Notes: generated from the sequence alone by a model not told the origin. DNA of 64,000 nucleotides from Escherichia fergusonii ATCC 35469 (GCF_000026225.1 NC_011740.1:2976001-3040000); one strand, 5' to 3'. Positions 35,476-44,718 are shown, numbered from the stretch's first letter. Numbers and translations are program-made.

Positions 35476-36360
35476 ATGTCTCATTTAAAAGACCCGACCA
35501 CGCAGTATTACACTGGTGAATATCCCAAACAGAAACAACCGACGCCAGGCATCCAGGCGAAGATGACACCAGTGCCGGATTGCGGCGAGAAAACCTATGT
35601 TGGTAGCGGTCGCCTGAAAGATCGTAAAGCACTGGTGACAGGGGGCGATTCCGGAATCGGTCGTGCTGCCGCCATCGCTTACGCGCGTGAAGGCGCTGAC
35701 GTGGCGATCAGTTATCTTCCTGTGGAAGAAGAAGACGCTCAGGATGTGAAAAAGATCATTGAAGAATGCGGACGCAAAGCCGTCCTGCTGCCGGGCGATT
35801 TAAGCGATGAGAAGTTTGCCCGTTCGCTGGTTCACGAAGCGCAGAAGGCGTTAGGCGGGCTGGATATTATGGCGCTGGTCGCCGGGAAACAGGTTGCCAT
35901 TCCTGATATTGCAGACCTCACCAGCGAACAGTTTCAAAAGACCTTTGCCATTAACGTTTTCGCGCTGTTCTGGCTAACCCAGGAAGCGATCCCCCTGCTG
36001 CCGAAAGGCGCCAGTATCATCACCACTTCGTCAATCCAGGCGTACCAGCCAAGCCCGCATTTACTGGACTATGCGGCAACGAAAGCGGCGATTCTGAACT
36101 ACAGCCGTGGCCTGGCAAAACAGGTCGCGGAGAAAGGTATTCGGGTGAATATTGTCGCGCCAGGCCCTATCTGGACAGCACTGCAAATTTCCGGCGGACA
36201 AACGCAGGATAAGATCCCGCAGTTTGGTCAGAAAACGCCAATGAAACGCGCGGGGCAACCGGCAGAACTGGCTCCTGTATATGTTTATCTGGCAAGTCAG
36301 GAGTCGAGCTATGTCACCGCAGAAGTGCACGGCGTGTGCGGCGGAGAGCATTTAGGCTAA
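35476..36360 (+). CDS. yghA: NADP-dependent aldehyde reductase YghA (SDR)
   Basis: Short-chain dehydrogenase (294 aa). Cofactor motif TGGDSGIGRAAAIAYA near residue 55, and the catalytic Tyr-Lys in LLDYAATKAAIL near 196-200 with the Ser in TTSSIQAY. The N-terminal extension (about 45 residues, HLKDPTTQYY) is typical of this subgroup. Its 3' end meets exbD at a bidirectional terminator. Confidence 0.94.
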   Translation: MSHLKDPTTQYYTGEYPKQKQPTPGIQAKMTPVPDCGEKTYVGSGRLKDRKALVTGGDSGIGRAAAIAYAREGADVAISYLPVEEEDAQDVKKIIEECGRKAVLLPGDLSDEKFARSLVHEAQKALGGLDIMALVAGKQVAIPDIADLTSEQFQKTFAINVFALFWLTQEAIPLLPKGASIITTSSIQAYQPSPHLLDYAATKAAILNYSRGLAKQVAEKGIRVNIVAPGPIWTALQISGGQTQDKIPQFGQKTPMKRAGQPAELAPVYVYLASQESSYVTAEVHGVCGGEHLG

Positions 36361-36364
36361 AAAA

Positions 36365-36402
36365 ATGCCCGGTTGTGAAAAGCAACCGGGCATCATTTTT
36401 AT
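36365..36402. terminator. Bidirectional terminator between yghA and exbD
   Basis: ATGCCCGGTTG-TGAAAAG-CAACCGGGCAT is a perfect 11-bp stem. It is preceded by A-runs and followed by TCATTTTTATTT, so it can terminate both convergent transcripts. Confidence 0.9.
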
Positions 36403-36824
36403 TTCGCTTTGGCAGTTTCTTCGCCAACCAGACCTATCTTCAGGTAACCCGCCTGATGCAGTGTGTCCATTACCTTCATCAACATCTCGTAATCGACGGT
36501 TTTATCCGCACGGAAAAAGATGGTGGTGTCTTTCTTGCCTTCGGTTAACGCATTCAACGCCGTAATCATTGTTTCATCGGTGACCGGATCGTTACCGATA
36601 AACATCGAGTTGTCCGCCTTCACCGACAGATAAACCGGTTTTTCCGGGCGCGGCTGCGGCGTGCTGGTAGAAGCAGGCAAGTTCACCTTCACATCTACCG
36701 TCGCTAACGGTGCCGCCACCATAAAGATAATCAGCAAAACCAACATAACGTCGATAAACGGCGTCACGTTGATATCATGCATTTCACCGTTATCGTCGAG
36801 ATTTTCATTAAAATGCATTGCCAT
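36399..36824 (-). CDS. exbD: TonB-system proton channel protein ExbD
   Basis: Inner-membrane protein (141 aa) that with ExbB converts proton-motive force into TonB action. One TM helix (about 23-43) has the essential Asp in FIDVMLVLLIIF near residue 25, followed by a periplasmic domain. It begins six bases after exbB. Confidence 0.97.
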   Translation of the reverse strand: MAMHFNENLDDNGEMHDINVTPFIDVMLVLLIIFMVAAPLATVDVKVNLPASTSTPQPRPEKPVYLSVKADNSMFIGNDPVTDETMITALNALTEGKKDTTIFFRADKTVDYEMLMKVMDTLHQAGYLKIGLVGEETAKAK

Positions 36825-36830
36825 GGCGTA

Positions 36831-37565
36831 TTACCCTACGCGTAATTTCTGTGCAACACGTACCGGATGCGCAGCGGCGCTGGCTTCCAGGTCCAGGTCA
36901 CGGCTTTGCAGCAACAATACTTGCGCAGCAACATCGCCCAGCATCGCTTTAAAACCAGCAATCTGACGGGCAAAAATGTTATAGATAACCACCGCCGGAA
37001 TTGCCGCCACCAGACCAATTGCGGTCGCCAGCAGTGCTTCTGCGATACCTGGAGCAACAACGGCCAGGTTGGTTGTCTGACTTTGGGCGATACCGATAAA
37101 GCTGTTCATAATGCCCCAGACCGTACCGAACAAACCGACAAACGGTGAAATTGCCCCGATAGTTGCCAGGAAGCCATTACCACGCCCCATATACCGGCCA
37201 ACAGCGGCAACGCTACGTTCCAGGCGGAAACTGGTACGCTCTTTTATGCCATCGTTATCATCACTACCCGCAGAAAGCTCCAGCTCGTTTTGCGCTTCGT
37301 TCAGCAGCTGCAAACTTAAGCTGTATTTACCAAAATCACCGGCGATTTCGCTGGCCTGATCTAATGAGCGAGCGTCAGCCAGCAGTTGCTGTTCACGCTT
37401 AAGGCGACGTTTCTGTTTAAAGAACTCCACGCTCTTGGTGAAGAAGATTGCCCAGGTGACTACGGACGCCAAAATAAGCCCAATCATCACGCACTTAACG
37501 ACAATATCGGCGTGCTGATACATACCCCAGACGGAAAGGTCCGTCTGCATTAAATTATTACCCAC
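36831..37565 (-). CDS. exbB: TonB-system proton channel protein ExbB
   Basis: Pentameric channel subunit (244 aa) with three TM helices (about 16-39, 128-155 and 162-195). The conserved GLFGTVWGIMNSF and the Thr-bearing ALLATAIGLVAAIPAV are visible. Start MGNNLMQTDL. Its promoter lies in the exbB-metC divergent region, which has a Fur-like site. Confidence 0.97.
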   Translation of the reverse strand: MGNNLMQTDLSVWGMYQHADIVVKCVMIGLILASVVTWAIFFTKSVEFFKQKRRLKREQQLLADARSLDQASEIAGDFGKYSLSLQLLNEAQNELELSAGSDDNDGIKERTSFRLERSVAAVGRYMGRGNGFLATIGAISPFVGLFGTVWGIMNSFIGIAQSQTTNLAVVAPGIAEALLATAIGLVAAIPAVVIYNIFARQIAGFKAMLGDVAAQVLLLQSRDLDLEASAAAHPVRVAQKLRVG

Positions 37566-37625
37566 TGTGTATCTCCAGGACGCAAATCACAAAATCTGCG
37601 CATAATAATATCAAAACGACGTCGA

Positions 37626-37650
37626 ATTGATAGTCGTTCTCATTACTATT
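37626..37650 (-). promoter_or_regulatory. Candidate Fur box upstream of exbB
   Basis: Read toward exbB the sequence is AATAGTAATGAGAACGACTA-TCAAT, an imperfect match to the 19-bp Fur consensus GATAATGATAATCATTATC (spacing of the GTAATGAGAACGACTATCA core). exbB is iron-regulated in E. coli, so a site here is expected. The position is 60-85 bases upstream of the start codon. Confidence 0.6.
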
Positions 37651-37782
37651 TGCATACTGCCGTACCTTTGCTTTCTTTTCCTTGCGTTTACGCAGTAAAA
37701 AAGTCACCAGCACGCCATTTGCGAAAATTTTCTGCTTTATGCCAATTCTTCAGGATGCGCGCGGCTACATTCATGCTAGTTT

Positions 37783-37798
37783 AGACATCCAGACGTAT
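37783..37798 (+). promoter_or_regulatory. Two adjacent MetJ boxes upstream of metC
   Basis: AGACATCC followed directly by AGACGTAT matches tandem 8-bp met boxes (consensus AGACGTCT) with no spacer, the arrangement MetJ needs. They lie 19-34 bases before the metC start, overlapping the leader/promoter. Confidence 0.75.
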
Positions 37799-37816
37799 AA
37801 AAACAGGAATCCCGAC

Positions 37817-39004
37817 ATGGCGGACAAAAAGCTTGATACTCAACTGGTGAATGCAGGACGCAGCAAAAAATATACCCTCGGTGCAGTAAATAGCGTGATT
37901 CAGCGCGCGTCTTCGCTGGTCTTTGACAGTGTGGAAGCCAAAAAACACGCGACGCGCAATCGCGCCAATGGCGAGTTGTTCTATGGACGGCGCGGAACGT
38001 TAACCCATTTCTCCCTACAAGAAGCGATGTGTGAACTGGAAGGTGGCGCAGGCTGCGTGCTGTTCCCCTGCGGGGCTGCGGCGGTTGCTAATTCTATTCT
38101 TGCTTTTGTCGAACAGGGCGATCATGTGTTGATGACCAACACCGCCTATGAACCGAGTCAGGATTTCTGTAGCAAAATCCTCAGCAAACTGGGCGTAACG
38201 ACATCGTGGTTTGATCCGCTGATTGGCGCAGATATCGTTAAACATGTGCAGCCAAACACTAAAATCGTGTTTCTGGAATCGCCAGGCTCCATCACCATGG
38301 AAGTCCACGACGTTCCGGCGATTGTTGCCGCCGTGCGCAGTGTGGTGCCAGATGCCATCATTATGATCGATAACACCTGGGCGGCCGGTGTGCTGTTTAA
38401 GGCGCTGGATTTTGGCATCGATGTTTCCATTCAGGCAGCCACCAAATATCTGGTGGGGCATTCAGATGCGATGATTGGTACTGCCGTATGCAATGCCCGT
38501 TGCTGGGAGCAGCTGCGGGAGAATGCCTATCTGATGGGGCAGATGGTCGATGCCGATACCGCCTATATAACCAGCCGTGGCCTGCGTACTTTGGGTGTGC
38601 GTTTGCGTCAACATCATGAAAGTAGCCTGAAAGTAGCTGAATGGCTGGCGGAACATCCGCAAGTAGCGCGAGTTAACCACCCTGCTCTGTCTGGCAGTAA
38701 AGGCTACGAATTCTGGAAACGAGACTTTACAGGCAGCAGCGGGCTATTTTCCTTTGTGCTTAAGAAAAAACTCAATGATGAAGAGCTGGCGAACTATCTG
38801 GATAACTTCAGTTTATTCAGCATGGCCTATTCGTGGGGCGGGTATGAATCGTTGATCCTGGCAAATCAACCGGAACATATCGCCGCCATTCGCCCACAAG
38901 GCGAGATCGATTTTAGCGGGACCTTGATTCGCCTGCATATTGGTCTGGAAGATGTCGATGATTTGATTGCCGATCTGGACGCCGGTTTTACGCGAATTGT
39001 GTAA
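37817..39004 (+). CDS. metC: Cystathionine beta-lyase MetC
   Basis: PLP enzyme (395 aa) converting cystathionine to homocysteine, pyruvate and ammonia in methionine synthesis. The start MADKKLDTQLV gives the standard length; the 45 codons upstream in the same frame are leader. The PLP Lys is in the SIQAATKYLVGHSD segment near residue 210, and the phosphate-binding/Tyr motif YGRRGT is near 56. Preceded by MetJ boxes and divergent from exbBD. Confidence 0.97.
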   Translation: MADKKLDTQLVNAGRSKKYTLGAVNSVIQRASSLVFDSVEAKKHATRNRANGELFYGRRGTLTHFSLQEAMCELEGGAGCVLFPCGAAAVANSILAFVEQGDHVLMTNTAYEPSQDFCSKILSKLGVTTSWFDPLIGADIVKHVQPNTKIVFLESPGSITMEVHDVPAIVAAVRSVVPDAIIMIDNTWAAGVLFKALDFGIDVSIQAATKYLVGHSDAMIGTAVCNARCWEQLRENAYLMGQMVDADTAYITSRGLRTLGVRLRQHHESSLKVAEWLAEHPQVARVNHPALSGSKGYEFWKRDFTGSSGLFSFVLKKKLNDEELANYLDNFSLFSMAYSWGGYESLILANQPEHIAAIRPQGEIDFSGTLIRLHIGLEDVDDLIADLDAGFTRIV

Positions 39005-39143
39005 CGTTGCCAGTTTTGGACAAATTTGCAGACATTTAATTGTGAAAAGTCTTAAATTGTTGCGCCCGTGATCAAGGCGTCACGGGCGAATCAGGAGTAC
39101 AATAGGCAGTTAAAGGCTGAAATGCTGTTCCACAGGAAAGTCC

Positions 39144-39803
39144 ATGGCTGTTATTCAAGATATTATCGCTGCGCTCTGGCAACACGATTTTGCGGCACTT
39201 GCCGATCCTCATATCGTTAACGTTGTTTACTTTGTCATGTTTGCCACGCTGTTTTTAGAAAACGGCCTGTTACCGGCATCGTTTTTACCAGGCGATAGCC
39301 TGTTGTTACTGGCAGGTGCGCTGATAGCGCAAGGAGTAATGGATTTTATTCCGACGCTGGCGATTTTAACGACGGCTGCGAGTCTGGGTTGTTGGCTGAG
39401 CTATATTCAGGGGCGCTGGCTGGGAAATACCAAAACGGTGAAAGGTTGGCTGGCGCAGCTTCCAGACAAATACCACCAACGTGCCACTTGCATGTTTGAT
39501 CGCCACGGTTTGCTGGCCCTCCTCGCCGGACGGTTTCTCGCGTTTGTTCGTACCTTGTTACCCACCATGGCGGGAATTTCTGGCTTACCCAACAACCGTT
39601 TTCAGTTTTTCAACTGGCTGAGTGGTCTGTTATGGGTCACTGTAGTGACCAGCTTTGGCTATGCCCTGAGCATGATCCCGTTTGTAAAACGCCATGAAGA
39701 TCAGGTCATGACCTTCCTGATGATCCTGCCGATTGCCCTGCTGACTGCGGGTTTGTTAGGCACGCTGTTTGTGGTTATCAAAAAGAAATACTGCAACTCC
39801 TGA
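39144..39803 (+). CDS. yghB: DedA-family membrane protein YghB
   Basis: Inner-membrane protein (219 aa) of the DedA family, partly redundant with YqjA in envelope homeostasis and cell division. Motifs FLENGLLPASFLPGDSLL (near 30) and the GRFLAFVRTLLP segment (near 130) with essential Glu, Asp and Arg residues are present. Four to five hydrophobic segments. 139 bases after metC. Confidence 0.95.
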   Translation: MAVIQDIIAALWQHDFAALADPHIVNVVYFVMFATLFLENGLLPASFLPGDSLLLLAGALIAQGVMDFIPTLAILTTAASLGCWLSYIQGRWLGNTKTVKGWLAQLPDKYHQRATCMFDRHGLLALLAGRFLAFVRTLLPTMAGISGLPNNRFQFFNWLSGLLWVTVVTSFGYALSMIPFVKRHEDQVMTFLMILPIALLTAGLLGTLFVVIKKKYCNS

Positions 39804-39808
39804 GTATG

Positions 39809-39843
39809 TAGCCTGTACCCGACATTTGTGCGGGTACAGGCTA
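39809..39843. terminator. Hairpin between yghB and yqhC
   Basis: TAGCCTGTACCCG-ACATTTGTG-CGGGTACAGGCTA is a perfect 13-bp stem between convergent genes. It extends into the yqhC stop region (39841). There is no strong T-run, but the stem alone is long. Confidence 0.75.
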
Positions 39844-40761
39844 ACTCCCTTGTATCGTCCGCATTCTTGCCGCATCTTCTCCCGGCGTCACACCAAAATA
39901 GCGTTTAAACTCGCGGCTAAACTGCGAAGCACTTTCATAGCCAACACGCATCGCCGCCGCACTGGCTTTCATCCCGTCGTGAATAATCATCATCCGGGCT
40001 TTATGCAGTCGATAACTTTTCAGATATTGCAGCGGCGAAGTACTGGTGACCGACTTAAAATTATGATGAAAGGCCGAGACGCTCATGTTTGCTTCCGCAG
40101 CCAACTGCTCCACACTCAGGTTTTCAGTGTATTTATTTTCGATACGCTTAAGGACACGGCTAATCAAACTGAAATGTGTCTGGCGACTCACCAGTGCCAG
40201 CAGTGCTCCTCCCCGAGGTCCGGTCAACACGTGATAGAGGATCTCGCGAACAATTTGCTTGCCAAGTATTCGGGCATCCAGCGGTCGTTCCATTACATCT
40301 AATAAGCGCTCTGCAGCACATAAGATTTCATCAGACAAGATTGCAGAGTTAATACCACTGGCAGCCATCGCAGGCTGAAACTGCTCGTCTTCACCGATAT
40401 CCATTAGCAGTTCCTGTAATTGCAGAACATCGACATCCAGGCGAATGCCTGCCAGCGGCACTTCAGGCGTGGCAAAAGTTTCACATTCGAAGGGAAGCGG
40501 TACGGTCAACAACAGGTATTCATTGGCGTCGTAACGAAACACGCGCTCATTGATATATCCGACTTTATGCCCGGAAAAGAGAAAAATGATACCAGGATCA
40601 TACATCACAGGTGTGCGCATACCGGGCGTAGTGCCATAAATCAGACGCACGCCAGGCACACTCTCTTTCGGAATATTAACGTTATTTTTCAGTAAATTAA
40701 TTTTTTCTGTAAGCTGTAAGCAGATCTCTTCCCGGTTCATAGCACATGATTTTCTCGGCAT
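39841..40761 (-). CDS. yqhC: AraC-family regulator YqhC
   Basis: Activator of the adjacent yqhD-dkgA genes in response to aldehydes such as glyoxal. The N-terminal AraC_N cupin-like domain (about 20-170) has the signature YDPGIIFLFSGHKVGY. C-terminal HTH pair: LSVEQLAAEANMSVSAFHH (near 218) and ASAAAMRVGYESASQFSREF (near 268). Starts at 40761 or 40740 are both possible; neither has a strong ribosome site. Divergent from yqhD. Confidence 0.93.
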   Translation of the reverse strand: MPRKSCAMNREEICLQLTEKINLLKNNVNIPKESVPGVRLIYGTTPGMRTPVMYDPGIIFLFSGHKVGYINERVFRYDANEYLLLTVPLPFECETFATPEVPLAGIRLDVDVLQLQELLMDIGEDEQFQPAMAASGINSAILSDEILCAAERLLDVMERPLDARILGKQIVREILYHVLTGPRGGALLALVSRQTHFSLISRVLKRIENKYTENLSVEQLAAEANMSVSAFHHNFKSVTSTSPLQYLKSYRLHKARMMIIHDGMKASAAAMRVGYESASQFSREFKRYFGVTPGEDAARMRTIQGS

Positions 40762-40794
40762 TTTATGACGTTTTGATTGTGCGCAAATTTATTG

Positions 40795-40820
40795 CATTTC
40801 TCCAGCACTCTGGAGAAATG
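40795..40820. promoter_or_regulatory. Palindrome in the yqhC-yqhD divergent region
   Basis: CATTTCTCCAG-CACT-CTGGAGAAATG is a perfect 11-bp inverted repeat. It is followed at 40835 by GCAGAAATGAGC and at 40849 by GAGAGGAGTGCCTCTC, another short palindrome. The position, between the two start codons, suits the YqhC operator, but AraC proteins usually bind direct repeats, so this is only a candidate. Confidence 0.5.
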
Positions 40821-40932
40821 GGCAAGACATTGGCAGAAATGAGCATTGAGAGGAGTGCCTCTCACTACCACAATGTTCACTATCAGGCAGCGTGATGCCT
40901 GCCCTCTTTTTACCCACATAAGGGAGCGAGTA

Positions 40933-42096
40933 ATGAATAATTTTAATCTGCACACCCCAACCCGTATTTTGTTTGGCAAAGGCGCTATCGCGGGTCTTCG
41001 CAACCAAATTCCCCAGGGCGCTCGCGTATTAATTACTTACGGCGGCGGTAGTGTGAAGAAAACGGGAGTTCTGGACCAGGTACTGGATGCACTTAAAGGC
41101 ATGGATGTACTGGAGTTCGGTGGGATCGAACCTAACCCGTCTTATGAAACACTGATGAAAGCCGTTAAGTTGGTACGTGAAGAAAATGTCACCTTCCTGC
41201 TGGCCGTAGGCGGTGGTTCAGTTCTTGATGGCACCAAATTTATTGCTGCCGCCGCTCATTACCCTGACGACATTGATCCGTGGCACATTCTGGAAACGGG
41301 CGGCAAGGAGATCAAAAGCGCTATTCCGATGGGCAGTGTATTAACCCTGCCAGCTACCGGTTCAGAGTCTAACGCTGGCGCGGTTATCTCGCGGAAAACC
41401 ACTGGCGACAAACAGGCATTTCACTCCTCTCATGTTCAGCCAGTATTTGCCGTGCTTGATCCGGTTTATACCTACACCCTGCCGCCACGTCAGGTAGCTA
41501 ACGGCGTAGTTGATGCCTTCGTACATACTGTTGAGCAATACGTGACTTATCCGGTGGATGGCAAAATTCAGGATCGTTTCGCAGAAGGTATTTTGCTGAC
41601 GCTTATCGAAGAAGGTCCGAAAGCGCTGAAAGAGCCAGAAAATTATGATGTGCGTGCCAATGTGATGTGGGCGGCAACTCAGGCGCTGAACGGGCTGATT
41701 GGCGCAGGCGTGCCGCAGGACTGGGCAACACATATGCTGGGCCACGAATTGACAGCAATGCATGGGCTGGATCACGCACAAACTCTGGCGATCGTATTAC
41801 CGGCTTTGTGGAATGAAAAACGCGATACCAAGCGCGAGAAACTGCTGCAATACGCCGAGCGCGTGTGGAATATCACTGAAGGTAGTGACGACGAACGTAT
41901 CGATGCTGCCATCGCAGCTACACGTCATTTCTTCGAGCAAATGGGCGTACCAACACACCTTTCCGACTACGGCCTGGACGGTAGCTCTATCCCGGCATTA
42001 CTGAAAAAACTGGAAGAACATGGCATGACTAAACTGGGTGAACATCATGATATTACGCTTGATGTTAGCCGTCGTATTTACGAGGCCGCCCGGTAA
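40933..42096 (+). CDS. yqhD: NADPH-dependent aldehyde reductase YqhD
   Basis: Iron-family alcohol dehydrogenase (387 aa) that reduces short-chain aldehydes and limits lipid-peroxidation and glyoxal damage. The start MNNFNLHTPTR has GGGAGCG upstream; the 29 codons before it are leader. The dinucleotide motif GGGSVLDGTK is near residue 94. Metal ligands fall in the DAFVHTVEQY block (Asp near 194, His near 198) and the HMLGHELTAMHGLDHA block (about 267-281). Confidence 0.97.
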   Translation: MNNFNLHTPTRILFGKGAIAGLRNQIPQGARVLITYGGGSVKKTGVLDQVLDALKGMDVLEFGGIEPNPSYETLMKAVKLVREENVTFLLAVGGGSVLDGTKFIAAAAHYPDDIDPWHILETGGKEIKSAIPMGSVLTLPATGSESNAGAVISRKTTGDKQAFHSSHVQPVFAVLDPVYTYTLPPRQVANGVVDAFVHTVEQYVTYPVDGKIQDRFAEGILLTLIEEGPKALKEPENYDVRANVMWAATQALNGLIGAGVPQDWATHMLGHELTAMHGLDHAQTLAIVLPALWNEKRDTKREKLLQYAERVWNITEGSDDERIDAAIAATRHFFEQMGVPTHLSDYGLDGSSIPALLKKLEEHGMTKLGEHHDITLDVSRRIYEAAR

Positions 42097-42155
42097 GGTT
42101 TTTCTGCCTTTGACTTTCGTTTTTGGGCATATCGTCCAGACTTAAGTCACACCAC

Positions 42156-42179
42156 CTCGCCGAAGTCCGCTTCGGCGAG
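42156..42179 (+). other. Hairpin in the yqhD-dkgA intergenic region
   Basis: CTCGCCGAAG-TCCG-CTTCGGCGAG, a 10-bp stem, is followed by TTCACTC rather than a T-run. It lies 60 bases after yqhD and 20 before dkgA, so it may trim or partly attenuate the dicistronic message. Confidence 0.6.
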
Positions 42180-42199
42180 TTCACTCTAAGGAGGAACGC

Positions 42200-43027
42200 A
42201 TGGCTAATCCAACCGTTATCAAGCTACGGGACGGTAATGTAATGCCACAACTGGGCCTGGGTGTCTGGAAGGCGAGCAACGAGGAAGTCATTACGGCTAT
42301 TCATAAAGCGCTGGAAGTGGGCTATCGATCAATCGATACCGCGACTGCGTATAAAAATGAAGAAGGCGTCGGCAAAGCACTTAAAAGTGCCGGTATCCCC
42401 AGAGAATCTCTCTTTATTACCACCAAGTTGTGGAATGACGATCAGAAGCGTCCACGTGAAGCACTACTGGAAAGTCTGGAAAAACTGCAACTGGATTACC
42501 TCGATCTCTGGCTGATGCACTGGCCTGTACCCGCTATCGATCATTATGTTGAAGCCTGGAAGGGGATGATCGACTTGCAAAAAGAGGGGCTGATCAAAAG
42601 TATCGGCGTCTGCAATTTCCAGATCAACCACCTGCAACGACTGATCGACGAAACCGGTGTAACTCCTGTCATTAATCAGATCGAACTCCATCCATTAATG
42701 CAGCAACGTCAGCTGCACGCCTGGAATGCCACTCACCAAATTCAAACTGAATCATGGAGCCCATTAGCCCAGGGCGGTGAAGGTGTATTTGATCAGAAAA
42801 TTATTCGCGATCTGGCCGATAAATATGGCAAGACGCCGGCGCAAATTGTTATTCGCTGGCATCTGGATAATGGCCTTGTCGTTATTCCCAAATCGGTTAC
42901 GCCTTCACGTATCGCGGAAAACTTTAATGTCTGGGATTTCCGTCTCGATAAAGACGAATTAGGTGAAATTGCCAAACTCGATAAGGGCAAACGCCTCGGT
43001 CCAGATCCGGACAATTTTGGCGGTTAA
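42200..43027 (+). CDS. dkgA: 2,5-diketo-D-gluconate reductase A / methylglyoxal reductase DkgA
   Basis: NADPH-dependent aldo-keto reductase (275 aa). Catalytic tetrad visible: Asp and Tyr in SIDTATAYKNEEGVG (near 46-51), Lys in TTKLWND (near 76) and His in LMHWPVP (near 109). The C-terminal cofactor segment VIPKSVTPSRIAENF is near 231. AAGGAGG lies just before the ATG. Co-transcribed with yqhD under YqhC. Confidence 0.97.
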   Translation: MANPTVIKLRDGNVMPQLGLGVWKASNEEVITAIHKALEVGYRSIDTATAYKNEEGVGKALKSAGIPRESLFITTKLWNDDQKRPREALLESLEKLQLDYLDLWLMHWPVPAIDHYVEAWKGMIDLQKEGLIKSIGVCNFQINHLQRLIDETGVTPVINQIELHPLMQQRQLHAWNATHQIQTESWSPLAQGGEGVFDQKIIRDLADKYGKTPAQIVIRWHLDNGLVVIPKSVTPSRIAENFNVWDFRLDKDELGEIAKLDKGKRLGPDPDNFGG

Positions 43028-43038
43028 TTCCTCTCCAC

Positions 43039-43068
43039 GCCCGGTATTCCTGCCGGGCTTTATTTTCG
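43039..43068 (+). terminator. Terminator of yqhD-dkgA
   Basis: GCCCGG-TATTCCTG-CCGGGC followed by TTTATTTT, 12 bases after the dkgA stop: a compact intrinsic terminator. Confidence 0.85.
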
Positions 43069-43210
43069 AAATATTAAGAAACAATTAGCCCCTGAACGTC
43101 AGTGTATTTTTTCCGAACACACGTGCAGCATTACCGGCAAATAACCAGATAATTACTCACGGTTATTATATTTAATGAATTTATATTCATATTAATTATA
43201 GGTACTGACT

Positions 43211-44665
43211 GTGGCGGAAAAAAATCCTCAGGGCGTCAAATGGCTCCCATTAATTATTATTGTTCTTATTTCTGGAGGATTGTGGCAAATTTCCCCGCCT
43301 TCCGGCCTTAGCGCACCGGCCTGGCATTCCGCCATTATTTTTGTCGCAACCATTGCATCGATTGTGGCAAAAGTTCTCCCCATCGGCGCTGTAGGCATTA
43401 TCGGTATTACCGTCTTTGCTCTTGCCTATGCTGCAGGCGATACCACTCCCAGCAAAGCTATTGCTACCGCTCTGAGCGAATTAAACAGTTCGCTTATCTG
43501 GCTGATTGTCGTGGCATTTATGATTGCCAGAGGCTTTATTAAAACCGGATTAGGGCGGCGTATCGCGTTACAAATGATCCGTTTGTTAGGCAAACGAACG
43601 CTGGGGCTGGCGTATGGTCTGGCATTTGCCGACCTGATTCTCTCCCCTGCTATGCCCAGCAATACTGCACGCTGTGGTGGTGTCATTTACCCTATTGCCG
43701 ATTCGCTGGCTCGCAGCTTCGACTCACGCCCGGATGATGAATCGCGCAGTAAAATTGGCACCTTCCTGGTCACCTGTATTGGTAACGTCAACGATGTCAC
43801 CGCGGCGCTGTTTATGACTGGTTACACTGGCAACCTGTTGGCGGTAAAACTGGCAGCAAATGCCGGAGTAACGTTAACCTGGGGAAGCTGGTTTATGGCG
43901 GCGCTACTGCCATGTGTGGTTTCGTTGTTGATCGTCCCGCTTTTGGTTTACTGGCTGACGCGCCCTGAGATAAAACATACCCCAGATGCTCCTGATATCG
44001 CTCGTAAAGAGTTGGCGCAAATGGGTGAGATGTCGCGTGGTGAGTGGCTGATGCTGGCAACGGTTGGCGTCCTGCTGGTGTTGTGGATTTTTGGCGATGT
44101 ACTGAAAGTTGATGCCACTACCGCGTCGTTTGTTGGCCTGTCAATTTTACTACTGAGTGGCGTTCTCAGTTGGGAAGATGTCAAAAGCGAAAAAGGCGCA
44201 TGGGATACTTTAATCTGGTTTGCCGCGCTGTTGATGATGGCCAACCAATTGAAAAAACTCGGTTTCACCACCTGGTTTGGTAACCTGATAGGTGACACAA
44301 TTGGCAGTGCAATGGGGGGCACCAGTTGGGTCGTGATTTTATTACTACTCAATGCGGCATATTTCTATACCCATTATTTCTTCGCCAGTGGTAACGCGCA
44401 GATTGCCGCACTGTATGCAGTCTTCCTCGGTGTAGGGCTACATCTTAATATTCCGGCGGCCCCCATGGCACTGATGCTGGCATTTACCAGCAGCCTTTAT
44501 TGCTCATTGACGCAATACACCCATGCCCGGGGTCCGATTCTGTTTGGTGCAGGGTATGTGCCAACAGGTGTATGGTGGCGTACCGGCTTTGTTATTAGTT
44601 TATTTAACCAGGCGGTGTTTATTACGGTCGGCCTGGCCTGGTGGAAAATGTTAGGTTTGTATTAA
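43211..44665 (+). CDS. DASS-family dicarboxylate/anion transporter
   Basis: 484-aa integral membrane protein with about 12 hydrophobic segments, starting at GTG. The signature PAMPSNTARCGGVI (near residue 153) and VNDVTAALF (near 198) match the CitT/2-oxoglutarate-malate translocator branch of the DASS (SLC13) family. Such carriers move C4 or C5 di- and tricarboxylates, often by exchange or sodium symport. The substrate cannot be told from sequence. It stands alone with its own leader and terminator, where K-12 has yqhG as I remember it. Confidence 0.88.
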   Translation: MAEKNPQGVKWLPLIIIVLISGGLWQISPPSGLSAPAWHSAIIFVATIASIVAKVLPIGAVGIIGITVFALAYAAGDTTPSKAIATALSELNSSLIWLIVVAFMIARGFIKTGLGRRIALQMIRLLGKRTLGLAYGLAFADLILSPAMPSNTARCGGVIYPIADSLARSFDSRPDDESRSKIGTFLVTCIGNVNDVTAALFMTGYTGNLLAVKLAANAGVTLTWGSWFMAALLPCVVSLLIVPLLVYWLTRPEIKHTPDAPDIARKELAQMGEMSRGEWLMLATVGVLLVLWIFGDVLKVDATTASFVGLSILLLSGVLSWEDVKSEKGAWDTLIWFAALLMMANQLKKLGFTTWFGNLIGDTIGSAMGGTSWVVILLLLNAAYFYTHYFFASGNAQIAALYAVFLGVGLHLNIPAAPMALMLAFTSSLYCSLTQYTHARGPILFGAGYVPTGVWWRTGFVISLFNQAVFITVGLAWWKMLGLY

Positions 44666-44683
44666 GTCTATTTATGGCAAATT

Positions 44684-44718
44684 AAACCGTTTTTTCTATC
44701 TGTGGAGAAAACGGTTTT
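44684..44718 (+). terminator. Terminator after the DASS transporter
   Basis: AAACCGTTTTTTC-TATCTGTG-GAGAAAACGGTTT: an A/T-rich inverted repeat of about 13 bp with one mismatch, followed by TAAACC. It lies 18 bases past the stop. Confidence 0.7.

Noticed and set aside
37682..37816. N-terminal extension of MetC from the upstream ATG
   Set aside because: The MetJ boxes and promoter fall within it, and starting at 37817 gives the standard 395-residue enzyme.
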